Source: JAJYTL01 sp046705265 (GTDB taxonomy: Bacteria > Pseudomonadota > Alphaproteobacteria > Ferrovibrionales > Ferrovibrionaceae). From it: a stretch of 20,084 nucleotides of DNA. The position numbers and the translations under genes are program-made. Positions 13,249-20,084 of this stretch are shown piece after piece. The notes beneath the pieces were generated by a model, which saw nothing but the letters and a program-made list of their open reading frames with translations, had not been told where the DNA came from and searched no databases. Numbering within the stretch: position 1 is the first letter of the stretch; every line of letters begins with the position of its first letter. The stretch covers positions 1 through 20,084 of the forward strand of contig JBJKQL010000048.1 of the NCBI GenBank assembly GCA_046705265.1, written 5' to 3'.

Positions 13249-14601
13249 TCATTCCACCAGTTGTACATCGGTAATATTGACCGGATTGATCTGTGATGCC
13301 GCGCAAGCCGAGTTCGTGGTGTAGTTCGATATATCGCCGACATTGCCGTTTAGCACGACCTGCCAAGCGACCAGCTCGGTGCAATTCGTAGTGTTGCTGA
13401 AGTCGCCGTTCAGTTGCGTGATGCTGTTCGGGAAATAGAGCGCGCCTTTTAGAGAGGAATTGGCGTTGCCGTTGAAGGTCGATACCTGGCCCGCCGGTGC
13501 ATTGCGATCCTGGACAAACAGCATGCCGGGATAAGGGTACTCCGTCGAATCCGTCGTATCGGTCGGAGCCTGCAGGTTGACCGTCGCCGTGCCGTTGATT
13601 TGCACCGTGCCGGTCGTGCCGTTGCCGCCGTAGTTGGTGAGGACGAAGGTGACGCCGGAACCCGGCGCCGAGCAATCGCACTGCACGTCCGCATGGCCAT
13701 TGACCTGGAAATTACCGCCGTCGATGTAATAGGTGCCGGGCTCGAAAGTGACCGATACACCCTGGTTGATCGTAATACCGCCGCAATAGGTGCCCGGATG
13801 GGCGTCCGTTGTCGTGCTGTAGGTCTGCGTCGTGGTGTAGTCGCAGGTCGCGGGACTGGTGATATTGATATTGCGGAACGGATCGAGGATCGGGGTTATG
13901 CCGGTTTGTGCGGGCTGCGTGAGAGTGGTCGTAACCTGTCCGGTGACTTCAATATTGCCGACCGCCGCGAGCGATTGAGCGCTGAATTGCGTGTTGCCGC
14001 TCATGTAAATGGCGTCGGTCGGATTGCTGGAATCCGCGGCCAACACGCAATTGCCGAACGTAATGTCGGAGTTCCCGTTCACGGTCACGGTACTGGATGC
14101 GGCCGAAGGGTCGAGACCCAGAACGCAGGCCTGTTCCGTCGTGTGCATTGTGGCGACCGCCTCAGTGCCGATATCAAAAGCTGAAATATTGAAGAGCTTG
14201 GAAAAAAGCGGCAGCTGCTTCTTCTGCACCAGAACCTGGACCGCCGTGTCGTTGCCGGCGTAGGGCCCGCTGTCCGGGGGGGTATTAACGGCAATCGCGT
14301 CCGGTATCACGGAATTCTTCGCAATCGCTTCCTTGGCCGCGGTGACGGCCTGAGCGGCGGTACCGCCCGCCTTGAGCTCCCAGGCGCCGGCCAGCGCCCC
14401 GGCATCCGCCGCGCTTTGCAGGCTCGTCCGGAGCGCGTGCCATTCGCCAACCTCGACCGCGAGCCCCGTGAACCCGAGAAGGGCGGGAAGCGCCAGCGCA
14501 TAGACGATAAGTGTGACGCCGGCCCGGTCGGCGAGCATCGACCGTGGCTCCCGGAGGAGCCCGTCCCACACGAAATGCCAAAGTTGCAATCGCCGGCTCA
14601 T
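13249..14601 (-). CDS. TadG-like pilus-associated protein, paralogue 1
   Basis: A 450-residue protein with a TadG-type N-terminus (about residues 26-52, A-G-V-T-L-I-V-Y-A-L-A, a membrane helix, then V-E-V-G-E-W and the A-A-D-A-G-A-L-A-G-A motif typical of TadG/Flp-associated proteins). Instead of a von Willebrand A domain, the outer part from about 170 on is rich in Asn, Gly and Thr with repeated N-G-x turns, typical of a beta-helix or beta-solenoid. Cysteines recur, for example C-D-C-S-A-P-G-S-G. It shares 446-residue architecture and the final T-D-V-Q-L-V-E with the paralogue at 15027-16367. Followed within 1 bp by a tadE-like gene. Function of the outer part is not known to me. Confidence 0.85.
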   Translation of the reverse strand: MSRRLQLWHFVWDGLLREPRSMLADRAGVTLIVYALALPALLGFTGLAVEVGEWHALRTSLQSAADAGALAGAWELKAGGTAAQAVTAAKEAIAKNSVIPDAIAVNTPPDSGPYAGNDTAVQVLVQKKQLPLFSKLFNISAFDIGTEAVATMHTTEQACVLGLDPSAASSTVTVNGNSDITFGNCVLAADSSNPTDAIYMSGNTQFSAQSLAAVGNIEVTGQVTTTLTQPAQTGITPILDPFRNINITSPATCDYTTTQTYSTTTDAHPGTYCGGITINQGVSVTFEPGTYYIDGGNFQVNGHADVQCDCSAPGSGVTFVLTNYGGNGTTGTVQINGTATVNLQAPTDTTDSTEYPYPGMLFVQDRNAPAGQVSTFNGNANSSLKGALYFPNSITQLNGDFSNTTNCTELVAWQVVLNGNVGDISNYTTNSACAASQINPVNITDVQLVE

Positions 14602-15026
14602 GGTGCTGACCTACCTCGCTGCTGCGACGCCTAATCGCCGCTCCGTTCGAGGCGCCACCCCTCATCGCGGGCGAGCGTCGCCGTACCTCGTACCTGACCA
14701 TTCTGTCCAGGCGAGCCAAGTGCGAGAATGGCGTCTCGCCTGACCCAATCCGAAGATTTCAACACAGGTCTTAAGGAAAGGTTACCGGGCGAGACCCCTC
14801 GGGCCGGGCCAAGTCGACCAAAACATCCATTCCACTTGGTTCAGCTGACGGAAGCCCCTGTTCGGCGTCGCTTTCGACACAAAATGGTTACAGCCTGGAA
14901 CAGAGCCTTGGCCCCCGCGCCGCGGCTTGCGGCGGATGTCAGCCCAAAAAGTCAGTCGAAAAAAAGCGACGGGCAACGAACACCCCGCCACCTCGGGTGC
15001 GGCCCGCCTGACAACTGGCCCGCTGG
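14602..15026. other. Intergenic region between the two TadG-like genes
   Basis: 425 bp with no credible gene on either strand. It holds the promoter region of TadG-like paralogue 1, including the CtrA-like box at 14771-14785, and the 3' untranslated part of paralogue 2. Confidence 0.6.
14771..14785 (-). promoter_or_regulatory. CtrA-like box upstream of TadG-like paralogue 1
   Basis: TTAA-N7-TTAC on the plus strand (sense GTAA-N7-TTAA), one mismatch from the CtrA consensus, ending 170 bp before the start codon. A block of about 21 bp around it is identical at 16620-16640 before paralogue 2. Confidence 0.5.
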
Positions 15027-15041
15027 TCACTCGACCAGTTG
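15012..15041 (-). terminator. Overlapping inverted repeats across the stop of TadG-like paralogue 2
   Basis: CAACTGG (15012-15018) pairs with CCAGTTG (15035-15041), and CTGGTC (15023-15028) pairs with GACCAG (15033-15038). The two hairpins overlap the stop codon 15027-15029 and exclude each other. There is no T-run, so this is a weak candidate for attenuation or 3'-end protection rather than a standard terminator. Confidence 0.3.
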
Positions 15042-16367
15042 AACGTCGGTAACGACGAGGGGATTGATTTGCGCGGCGGCGCAATTGGATGTAGTCGAAA
15101 ATCCCGCGTTGCCGTTTATGAGCACCTGCCATGCGATCAACTCGGTGCAGTTCGCGGAATTACTGAGGTTACCGTTCAACACTACCTCACCATTCGGAAA
15201 ATACATCGCCCCTTCGAGCACCGAATTGACATTACCGTTGAAGGTCGCGTTCTCATTCTGCGGGGCATTCCGGTCTTGCACGAACAGCATGCCGGCATAG
15301 GGATAATCGGTGGGGTCGGAGGTGTCGGTCGGCGCTTGCAAATTCATCGTCACGTTGCCGTTCATCGTCACCGTGCCGGTTTGGCCGTCGCCGCCCTGGT
15401 TGGTGAAGACGAAGGTGACCCCTGAGCCCGGGGTCGTGCAATCGCATAGAATCGTAGAATTGCCGTTGAAGATGAGATTGCCGCCGTCGATGTAATAGGT
15501 CCCAGGCTCGAGCGTCACCGTCGCGTTGCCGTTGACGTTGAATCCGCCGCAATAGGTGCCTGGTTGCAAGGTTGCCGAGGAATTGTAGTTTTGCGTGCCG
15601 TTGTAATCGCAGCCTGCCGGACTCGTAACATTCAAATTCGCGAAGGGATCGGGAACGGGGCTCGCGCCGGTTTGCGCCGGGTCGGTGAGATTGATTGAAA
15701 CATTGCCGTTGGTCTCGTAATTCCCAACGGTAACGATCGACTGTCCGGTGAACGTCGCATTGCCGTTGATCAGAATTGCGTCGTTGGGATTGCTCGAATT
15801 CGCAGCCATGGAACAGTTTCCGAACTGCACGTTGGCATTGCCGTTCAGATCGACGGTCGCGGGATCGGAGGAGGGATCGAGCGCCAGCAAACAAGCTGAG
15901 CTAGAAGGCTGCATCTTCGCCACCGCCTGCGCACCGATATTGAGTGCGCTCACATTGAAGAGCTCGGCAAATAGCGGCAGTTCCTGCTTGCTCAGGACCA
16001 CTTGAACCGAGTCGTTATTCCCTGAATAGGACCCGCTGGTCGGTGGCGCATTGATGGTGATCGAATCGGGCGTGACGGGATTCTTTGCGATTGCTTCTTT
16101 CGCGACGGCGATTGCCTTGGCGCTGCCCCCTCCTGCCTTGAGCACCCAGGCGCCGGCAAGCGCCCCCGCATCCGCCGCAGTCTGCAGCTTGGTGTGGATC
16201 GTGTACCACTCGCCCACTTCAACCGCGAGGCCGGCGAAGCCGAGGAGAACGGGGAGCGTCAACGCGTAGATCAGCAGCGTCACGCCAGCCCGATCACGGG
16301 CGATCGCCTTCGGCAGGGCGATGAGTGCCCGCCACTGGAAAACCCAAGATCGCCATCGCTGGCTCAT
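15027..16367 (-). CDS. TadG-like pilus-associated protein, paralogue 2 (NGN ladder)
   Basis: A 446-residue paralogue of the protein at 13249-14601, with the same TadG-type N-terminus (R-A-G-V-T-L-L-I-Y-A-L, helix, V-E-V-G-E-W, A-A-D-A-G-A-L-A-G-A) and the same outer part. From about residue 170 it carries nine Asn-Gly-Asn triplets, beginning at 175, 201, 220, 279, 301, 336, 377, 398 and 418, spaced as expected for turns of a beta-solenoid. Conserved G-T-Y-C-G-G and E-P-G-T-Y-Y-I-D-G-G motifs occur in both. No von Willebrand A domain is seen. It is the first Tad gene of the run; its start at 16367 lacks a strong Shine-Dalgarno. Probably a surface or tip component; role of the outer part unknown. 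Confidence 0.85.
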   Translation of the reverse strand: MSQRWRSWVFQWRALIALPKAIARDRAGVTLLIYALTLPVLLGFAGLAVEVGEWYTIHTKLQTAADAGALAGAWVLKAGGGSAKAIAVAKEAIAKNPVTPDSITINAPPTSGSYSGNNDSVQVVLSKQELPLFAELFNVSALNIGAQAVAKMQPSSSACLLALDPSSDPATVDLNGNANVQFGNCSMAANSSNPNDAILINGNATFTGQSIVTVGNYETNGNVSINLTDPAQTGASPVPDPFANLNVTSPAGCDYNGTQNYNSSATLQPGTYCGGFNVNGNATVTLEPGTYYIDGGNLIFNGNSTILCDCTTPGSGVTFVFTNQGGDGQTGTVTMNGNVTMNLQAPTDTSDPTDYPYAGMLFVQDRNAPQNENATFNGNVNSVLEGAMYFPNGEVVLNGNLSNSANCTELIAWQVLINGNAGFSTTSNCAAAQINPLVVTDVQLVE

Positions 16368-16785
16368 CGCACACTGCCCCGCTGCGGCTTCCGGACCAGG
16401 TCAAATCGGCACTCGCCCTCGCGACCCGAAGCCCATGCCCTTGTTCGATCGGCCGACGCCTGATTTCCGCTCACCCTCACCAAAATCGGGAACGGTCAAG
16501 CATGACCCATCGCTTTTGCCCGAGACGCATTCGCCCTTTCAACTAAGGCTGTGCCGCCGTGCCCCGGAAAGCCAAAGCCGGGCGCCGATTCCGGCAAGGC
16601 TCGGCCAAGGATTTCAGGTCAGGTCTTAAGGAAAGGTTACGATCGCTCGAAAGGGCTTGTGGCCGGCGGCGCCGAAAGGCCAATATGCGCGCCGGGAAGG
16701 CAGGGGTGATTCGCCTGCTGGCATCAGGATTTTACCCTGTTTCCGATATCGTCTTTTATCACCAGCGATCGGTACGAGATCGGCC
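16368..16785. other. Divergent intergenic region: TadG-like gene / OYE-family gene
   Basis: 418 bp between two divergent genes. It holds a CtrA-like box at 16626-16640 and presumably the promoters of both genes. The plus-strand frame open from 16657 is an in-frame upstream extension of the OYE-family gene with no domain of its own. Confidence 0.6.
16626..16640 (-). promoter_or_regulatory. CtrA-like box upstream of TadG-like paralogue 2
   Basis: TTAA-N7-TTAC on the plus strand, the same 15 bases as at 14771-14785, inside a longer shared block. It lies 259 bp from the tadG-like start and 146 bp from the OYE-family start on the other strand, so it could serve either. Confidence 0.45.
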
Positions 16786-17853
16786 ATGAGTCTTCTGTTT
16801 TCGCCCCTCACCTTGCGCAAGCTGACCTTCCGAAATCGGGTCTTCCTATCGCCGATGTGCCAATATTCGAGCGAGGACGGCCTGCCGAACGACTGGCATC
16901 TCGTGCACCTCGGCGCCCGCGCGCAAGGTGGCGCGGCGCTCGTCATGGTCGAGGCCACAGCGGTAACGCCGGAGGGCCGCATTTCGCTGAACGATTCCGG
17001 CATTTGGTCGGATGCGCACGCAGCCGCCTTCCAGCCGATCACCCGCTTCGCGCGAAGCCAAGGCGCCATCCCCGGCGTCCAGCTCTCCCATGCCGGGCGG
17101 AAAGCCTCGGTCGAACCGCCGTTTCGCGGCAACCGGCCGCTAAAGGCGGCGGAGGGGGGCTGGCAGCCGGAAGCGCCAAGCGCCCTTCCTTTTGCCCCCG
17201 GCCATGCCATGCCGCGCGCGATGAGCACGAACGAGATGGATGCCTTGGTCGACGCCTTCCGCGCCGCAACCAAACGTGCGAGCGCGGCCGGCTTTGAGGT
17301 CGTCGAAGTACATTTCGCGCATGGCTATCTGTTGCATGAATTCCTATCGCCGCTCAGCAATCGCCGCGACGACGACTATGGCGGCAGCCTGGAAAATCGG
17401 ATGCGCCTGCCACTTCGCGTGGCCGAGGCGGTGCGTGCGGCATGGCCCGCGGATCTTCCCGTGCTGGTCCGCATTTCCGCGAGTGACTGGGTCGAAGGCG
17501 GGCTCGATCTCGCGCAATCGCTGGTGCTGGCCGGCCGGCTCAAGGATCTCGGCATCGACCTGATTGATTGCTCGAGCGGCGGCCTTGTGGCGAACGCCGC
17601 GATTCCGGTGGGACCCGGCTACCAAACGCCCTTCGCCGCCGCCATCCGCCGCGAGGTCGGCATTCCAACCGCGACGGTCGGTCTTATCACCGACCCGGCG
17701 CAGGCCGAACACATCCTGGTCACCGGCCAAGCCGACGCGGTGTCGCTCGCGCGCGAGATGCTCCGCAATCCTTACTGGCCACTGCAGGCGGCGGCGGCAC
17801 TCGGCGCCGACATCGAATGGCCGATCCAATATCGGCGCGCCAAGATCAGGTAA
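16786..17853 (+). CDS. Old Yellow Enzyme-family NADH:flavin oxidoreductase (YqjM/NamA-like)
   Basis: A 355-residue FMN-dependent ene-reductase of the YqjM-like class. Visible active-site features are Cys25 and Tyr27 in S-P-M-C-Q-Y-S-S, the His pair His176/His179 with Tyr181 in V-H-F-A-H-G-Y-L-L-H-E-F (the family usually has H-A-A-H-G-Y), Q-L-S-H-A-G-R-K-A near 99-107, L-S-N-R-R-D-D-D-Y-G-G-S and V-G-L-I-T for phosphate binding. It reduces activated C=C bonds of enones or related electrophiles with NAD(P)H. I chose the ATG at 16786 because it begins just before the conserved F-S-P-L start; the frame is open to 16657. It overlaps the convergent histidine kinase gene by 8 bp. No functional tie to the pilus is apparent. 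Confidence 0.93.
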   Translation: MSLLFSPLTLRKLTFRNRVFLSPMCQYSSEDGLPNDWHLVHLGARAQGGAALVMVEATAVTPEGRISLNDSGIWSDAHAAAFQPITRFARSQGAIPGVQLSHAGRKASVEPPFRGNRPLKAAEGGWQPEAPSALPFAPGHAMPRAMSTNEMDALVDAFRAATKRASAAGFEVVEVHFAHGYLLHEFLSPLSNRRDDDYGGSLENRMRLPLRVAEAVRAAWPADLPVLVRISASDWVEGGLDLAQSLVLAGRLKDLGIDLIDCSSGGLVANAAIPVGPGYQTPFAAAIRREVGIPTATVGLITDPAQAEHILVTGQADAVSLAREMLRNPYWPLQAAAALGADIEWPIQYRRAKIR

Positions 17854-19396
17854 CGGGCAGCGCGATAGCGAAATCGGGCAACGGCGCTCCGGCCGGCGGT
17901 TCGACGGCTGGCGGCAGGCAACGTTCGGGCGGCAGACGAACCATCGCCGTCGTGCCGATGCCGGGATGGCTTTCAAGCTCCAGCCGGCCGCCGTGCAACT
18001 CGGCGAGATGAATGCTCAACGGCAGGCCGAGGCCGGCCCCTTGGTGGCGCCGGTTTAGTGCGCTATCGACTTGACCGAACGGGCACAGAACCTTGCGCAT
18101 ATCCTGCGCGGCGATGCCGAGCCCGTTGTCGCTGACGATGAGCGAGACGCCGCTCGTCGCGTCGCCCTCCGCGCTAACGGTTACCCGGTCGCCGGTGATG
18201 GAGAATTTGATCGCGTTCGACAGCAGGTTGAGGAGGATCTGGCGAAGCCTGAGCCGATCGGCCTTAAGCTGCGGCATAGGCGGCAGATCTGCGCAATCGA
18301 GAGCGACACCCGCGCTTGTGGCAAAAGGAATCATCATGGTCACGCTTTCGACGAGAAGATCGGAGACCGCGACGACTTCCTCATGCAGATCGAGCGCTCC
18401 CGCCTCGATGCGGGTCAGGTCGAGGAGATCGCTGATCAAGGCAAGGAGTTGATGACCGCTGCGTTCGATATCGGTCGCATATTCGCGATAGCGTGGATGG
18501 CCGAGCGCACCGTAGGGTTCGCGCGCGAGGAGCTGTGCAAAGCCGATCACCGCATTCAACGGCGTGCGTAATTCATGGCTCATGTTGGCGAGGAATTCGG
18601 ATTTTGCCTGATTGGATTTTTCCGCCGCTTCCATCGCCTCGCGCAAGGCGGCCGTGCGCTCCGCCACTTGGCGCTCGAGCGAACGGGCGAGATGACGGGC
18701 GCTTGCCTCGCGTTCCGCGAGGACAGCAAGATTCGCCCGAATCTGCCCCTGCATCTTGGTGAAGCTGCGAAAGACCGAACCAAGCTCGTCATCGCGGTCA
18801 ATCGGTAGCAGGGTTTCAGCCGGCCTCGACGGATCGCGCTCGACGCTGCGCAAGGCGCGGTCGAGGGCGATCAGCGGCCCGAAAACGAGAAATCGGAGCA
18901 TCAGCATGGTAGCGGCGGTGATGATGAGAGAACCAATGGCCAGAAAACGCGCCAAGGACTGCCATGTCCGATCGAACACGATGCCGAGATTGCCGACGGA
19001 GACCGAGATCACCGCCGCCCGGATGGGCCCGTAATCAAACGGAACAGCGCCACGAACGAGGCCGGACGACCGTCGCTGAACCGCAGGGAACACGGCTAAA
19101 GGTTTGCCCGCCACGTCGACGAAAGCGATGCTCCGGATATGGGCGAAACCAATCAGGTCTTTTGCTTTGAGGACGACCTCGGCCGGCGAAAGGCCAGGCG
19201 GCAAGTCATCGAGAAGAGCGGTCGCCGCATCTTCCGCGGCGACGCGGTCAGTCGCGATCCCGTTCTGTCGCTCGTTGCGATAAGAGAACGTGAGAACTAC
19301 GCCCTCGACTACCAGCACGCTGACAAAGATTGCGGCCGTGACCCGCCAACACAATCGACAGCGAAACCAAAAGAGACGATCGAACAGCCAGCGCAT
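17846..19396 (-). CDS. Membrane sensor histidine kinase, PleC/PdhS-like
   Basis: A 516-residue hybrid-free histidine kinase. It has two membrane segments (about 18-38 and 150-175) enclosing a sensor domain of about 110 residues, a HAMP-like region (about 172-225), a short coiled coil, a HisKA domain with phospho-accepting His274 in N-M-S-H-E-L-R-T-P, and a HATPase domain: N-box L-L-N-L-L-S-N-A-I-K-F-S (about 388-399), G1 D-N-G-L-G-I-A, F-box P-F-G-Q, G2 G-A-G-L-G-L-P-L-S. The P-F-G-Q-V-D-S-A-L-N-R-R-H-Q-G-A motif is characteristic of PleC/PdhS-type kinases, which feed into CtrA control in alphaproteobacteria. No response regulator gene lies nearby. Its Shine-Dalgarno lies inside a hairpin (see findings). 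Convergent overlap of 8 bp with the OYE-family gene. Confidence 0.92.
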   Translation of the reverse strand: MRWLFDRLFWFRCRLCWRVTAAIFVSVLVVEGVVLTFSYRNERQNGIATDRVAAEDAATALLDDLPPGLSPAEVVLKAKDLIGFAHIRSIAFVDVAGKPLAVFPAVQRRSSGLVRGAVPFDYGPIRAAVISVSVGNLGIVFDRTWQSLARFLAIGSLIITAATMLMLRFLVFGPLIALDRALRSVERDPSRPAETLLPIDRDDELGSVFRSFTKMQGQIRANLAVLAEREASARHLARSLERQVAERTAALREAMEAAEKSNQAKSEFLANMSHELRTPLNAVIGFAQLLAREPYGALGHPRYREYATDIERSGHQLLALISDLLDLTRIEAGALDLHEEVVAVSDLLVESVTMMIPFATSAGVALDCADLPPMPQLKADRLRLRQILLNLLSNAIKFSITGDRVTVSAEGDATSGVSLIVSDNGLGIAAQDMRKVLCPFGQVDSALNRRHQGAGLGLPLSIHLAELHGGRLELESHPGIGTTAMVRLPPERCLPPAVEPPAGAPLPDFAIALPVT

Positions 19397-19800
19397 GGTC
19401 GCCTTTTCCCAACACCGCGGAGGGAAAGGCGCTCACCCTCACATGCCGCTGTTGTTCCCCCCTGCCTTCATGACGCGGCTCGCACCGTTACATTCCGGTT
19501 CAGGCTGTGCCTCGCACCTTTGCCATAACTGGTTAATAATTCATGAATGGAAAATAATGGCGCAAACGAGCCACGGCGGCTGCGAGATGTCGCGGTGCGG
19601 TCAAAAGTCGTGGGGTAAGCGAGCCAAGTCGAGGCCGCGAGAACCATCGTCGGCCAAGGCAATCATCTGTCCGGATAACGTTGCCCGTTGCGCAGAGAAA
19701 TAGAGCGGCTTTCGCGAGCGAGCGTAGCGCAGACCACTCTAAGCGGTCGCCCTCTGGTCAAACAAGGGCGCCGCACAACCTACCCCGGACGCCGGCTCTA
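19397..19800. other. Intergenic region upstream of the histidine kinase
   Basis: About 400 bp with no supported gene. A hairpin (19399-19430) precedes the kinase start, and a weak CtrA-like site is at 19533-19547 (TTAA-N7-TGAA). From about 19560 to 19800 I see no structure; there is no convincing tRNA. Confidence 0.5.
19399..19430 (-). promoter_or_regulatory. Hairpin covering the histidine kinase Shine-Dalgarno
   Basis: In the mRNA, CGCCTTTCCC pairs with GGGAAAAGGCG (10 bp and one bulged A) around an 11-nt loop, and the 3' arm contains the AAGG that serves as the Shine-Dalgarno just before the ATG at 19396. Confidence 0.45.
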
Positions 19801-20084
19801 GCAGCCTGTCGGACTTAGCGCATTGCGAGCGGTTGGGTTAGAATCGAGCCCTGGTTTTCGCCGGGCGGGGGACATTTTCGATGAGCAACTTCCGGACGAT
19901 CGATCGCGAAACAGGGTTTTTGCTTCCTCCATCGGTCGACGAGTGGCTGCCCGAGCAACACTTGGCGCGCTTTGTCGTCGAGGTGATCGACGGCCTCGAC
20001 CTGCGGGCGATGAGCGGCAGTTATCGCGGCTCTGGCTCGGCGTCGTACCATCCGCGAATGTTGCTGGGCATTCTGGTTTACGGC
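19801..20084 (+). mobile_element. Insertion sequence, IS1182-like, left end (continues beyond window)
   Basis: The sequence from about 19801 to the start of the transposase gene at 19881 has the layout of an IS left end, and the transposase frame then runs off the window. The exact terminal repeat cannot be set because the right end is not visible; a plausible start is the GCAGCCTGTCGGACTT at 19801-19816. Confidence 0.6.
19881..20084 (+). CDS. IS1182-family transposase, N-terminal part (3' end outside window)
   Basis: The first 68 residues are visible. They follow the N-terminal domain of IS1182-family (DUF772) transposases: F-L-L-P-P-S-V-D-E-W-L-P-E-Q-H-L-A-R-F-V, then Y-H-P-R-M-L-L-G-I-L-V-Y-G. 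GGGGGAC lies about 10 bp before the ATG at 19881. The frame is intact as far as it is visible; catalytic DDE residues are outside. It transposes the insertion sequence. Confidence 0.88.
   Translation, partial: MSNFRTIDRETGFLLPPSVDEWLPEQHLARFVVEVIDGLDLRAMSGSYRGSGSASYHPRMLLGILVYG

Noticed and set aside
13600..14184. 194-codon plus-strand open frame
   Set aside because: Antisense to the TadG-like gene; composition follows the opposite strand's periodicity.
19560..19800. A possible tRNA or small RNA before the insertion sequence
   Set aside because: No cloverleaf, CCA-compatible stem or clear promoter could be made out.

Overview
The window is a high-GC stretch of bacterial chromosome, most likely alphaproteobacterial. 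This rests on the Tad/Cpa gene set and its order (flp-cpaA-cpaB-cpaC-cpaD-cpaE-cpaF-tadB-tadC), a PleC-like histidine kinase, and CtrA-like boxes of the TTAA-N7-TTAA type. I cannot name a genus from sequence alone. About 15.5 kb of the 20 kb is one Tad (tight adherence, type IVc Flp pilus) locus, transcribed leftwards on the minus strand.

Layout from left to right. 3-764 (+): end of a coiled-coil, membrane-anchored SH3b protein, convergent with the Tad locus. 834-9541 (-): the assembly machine, with tadC, tadB, cpaF, cpaE, cpaD, cpaC, cpaB and cpaA packed end to end. Five junctions are 4-bp ATGA overlaps and the rest are gaps of about 10 to 21 bp, so this is almost certainly one operon. 9569-10907 (-): three tandem flp pilin genes, each in a segment of about 0.56-0.62 kb that also carries the 5' end of cpaA and the 3' tail of the next gene. 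The extra copies therefore leave two truncated cpaA remnants between the pilins. 11032-12243 (-): a GT87/DUF2029-type multipass glycosyltransferase. 12331-13247 (-): two TadE-like minor pseudopilins. 13249-14601 and 15027-16367 (-): two paralogous TadG-like proteins with an N-terminal anchor and a large Asn/Gly-rich, beta-helix-like outer part. 16786-17853 (+): an Old Yellow Enzyme-family oxidoreductase. 17846-19396 (-): a membrane sensor histidine kinase. 19881 to the end (+): start of an IS1182-like transposase.

How the genes fit together (family knowledge plus inference): CpaA processes the Flp and TadE/TadG prepilins; CpaF powers assembly through the TadB/TadC platform; CpaE localises the machine; CpaC with CpaB and CpaD forms the outer-membrane exit; TadE/TadG-like proteins probably act as minor or tip components. 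Repeated CtrA-like boxes before every flp copy (all 92 bp or so upstream of the ATG) and before both tadG-like genes suggest coordinated, possibly cell-cycle-linked expression. TadD is not present next to tadC.

The most unusual points are the flp/cpaA' segmental amplification with signs of gene conversion, the duplicated N-terminal helical module of CpaF, and the two NGN-ladder TadG-like proteins. I see no CRISPR array, tRNA, rRNA or defence system.
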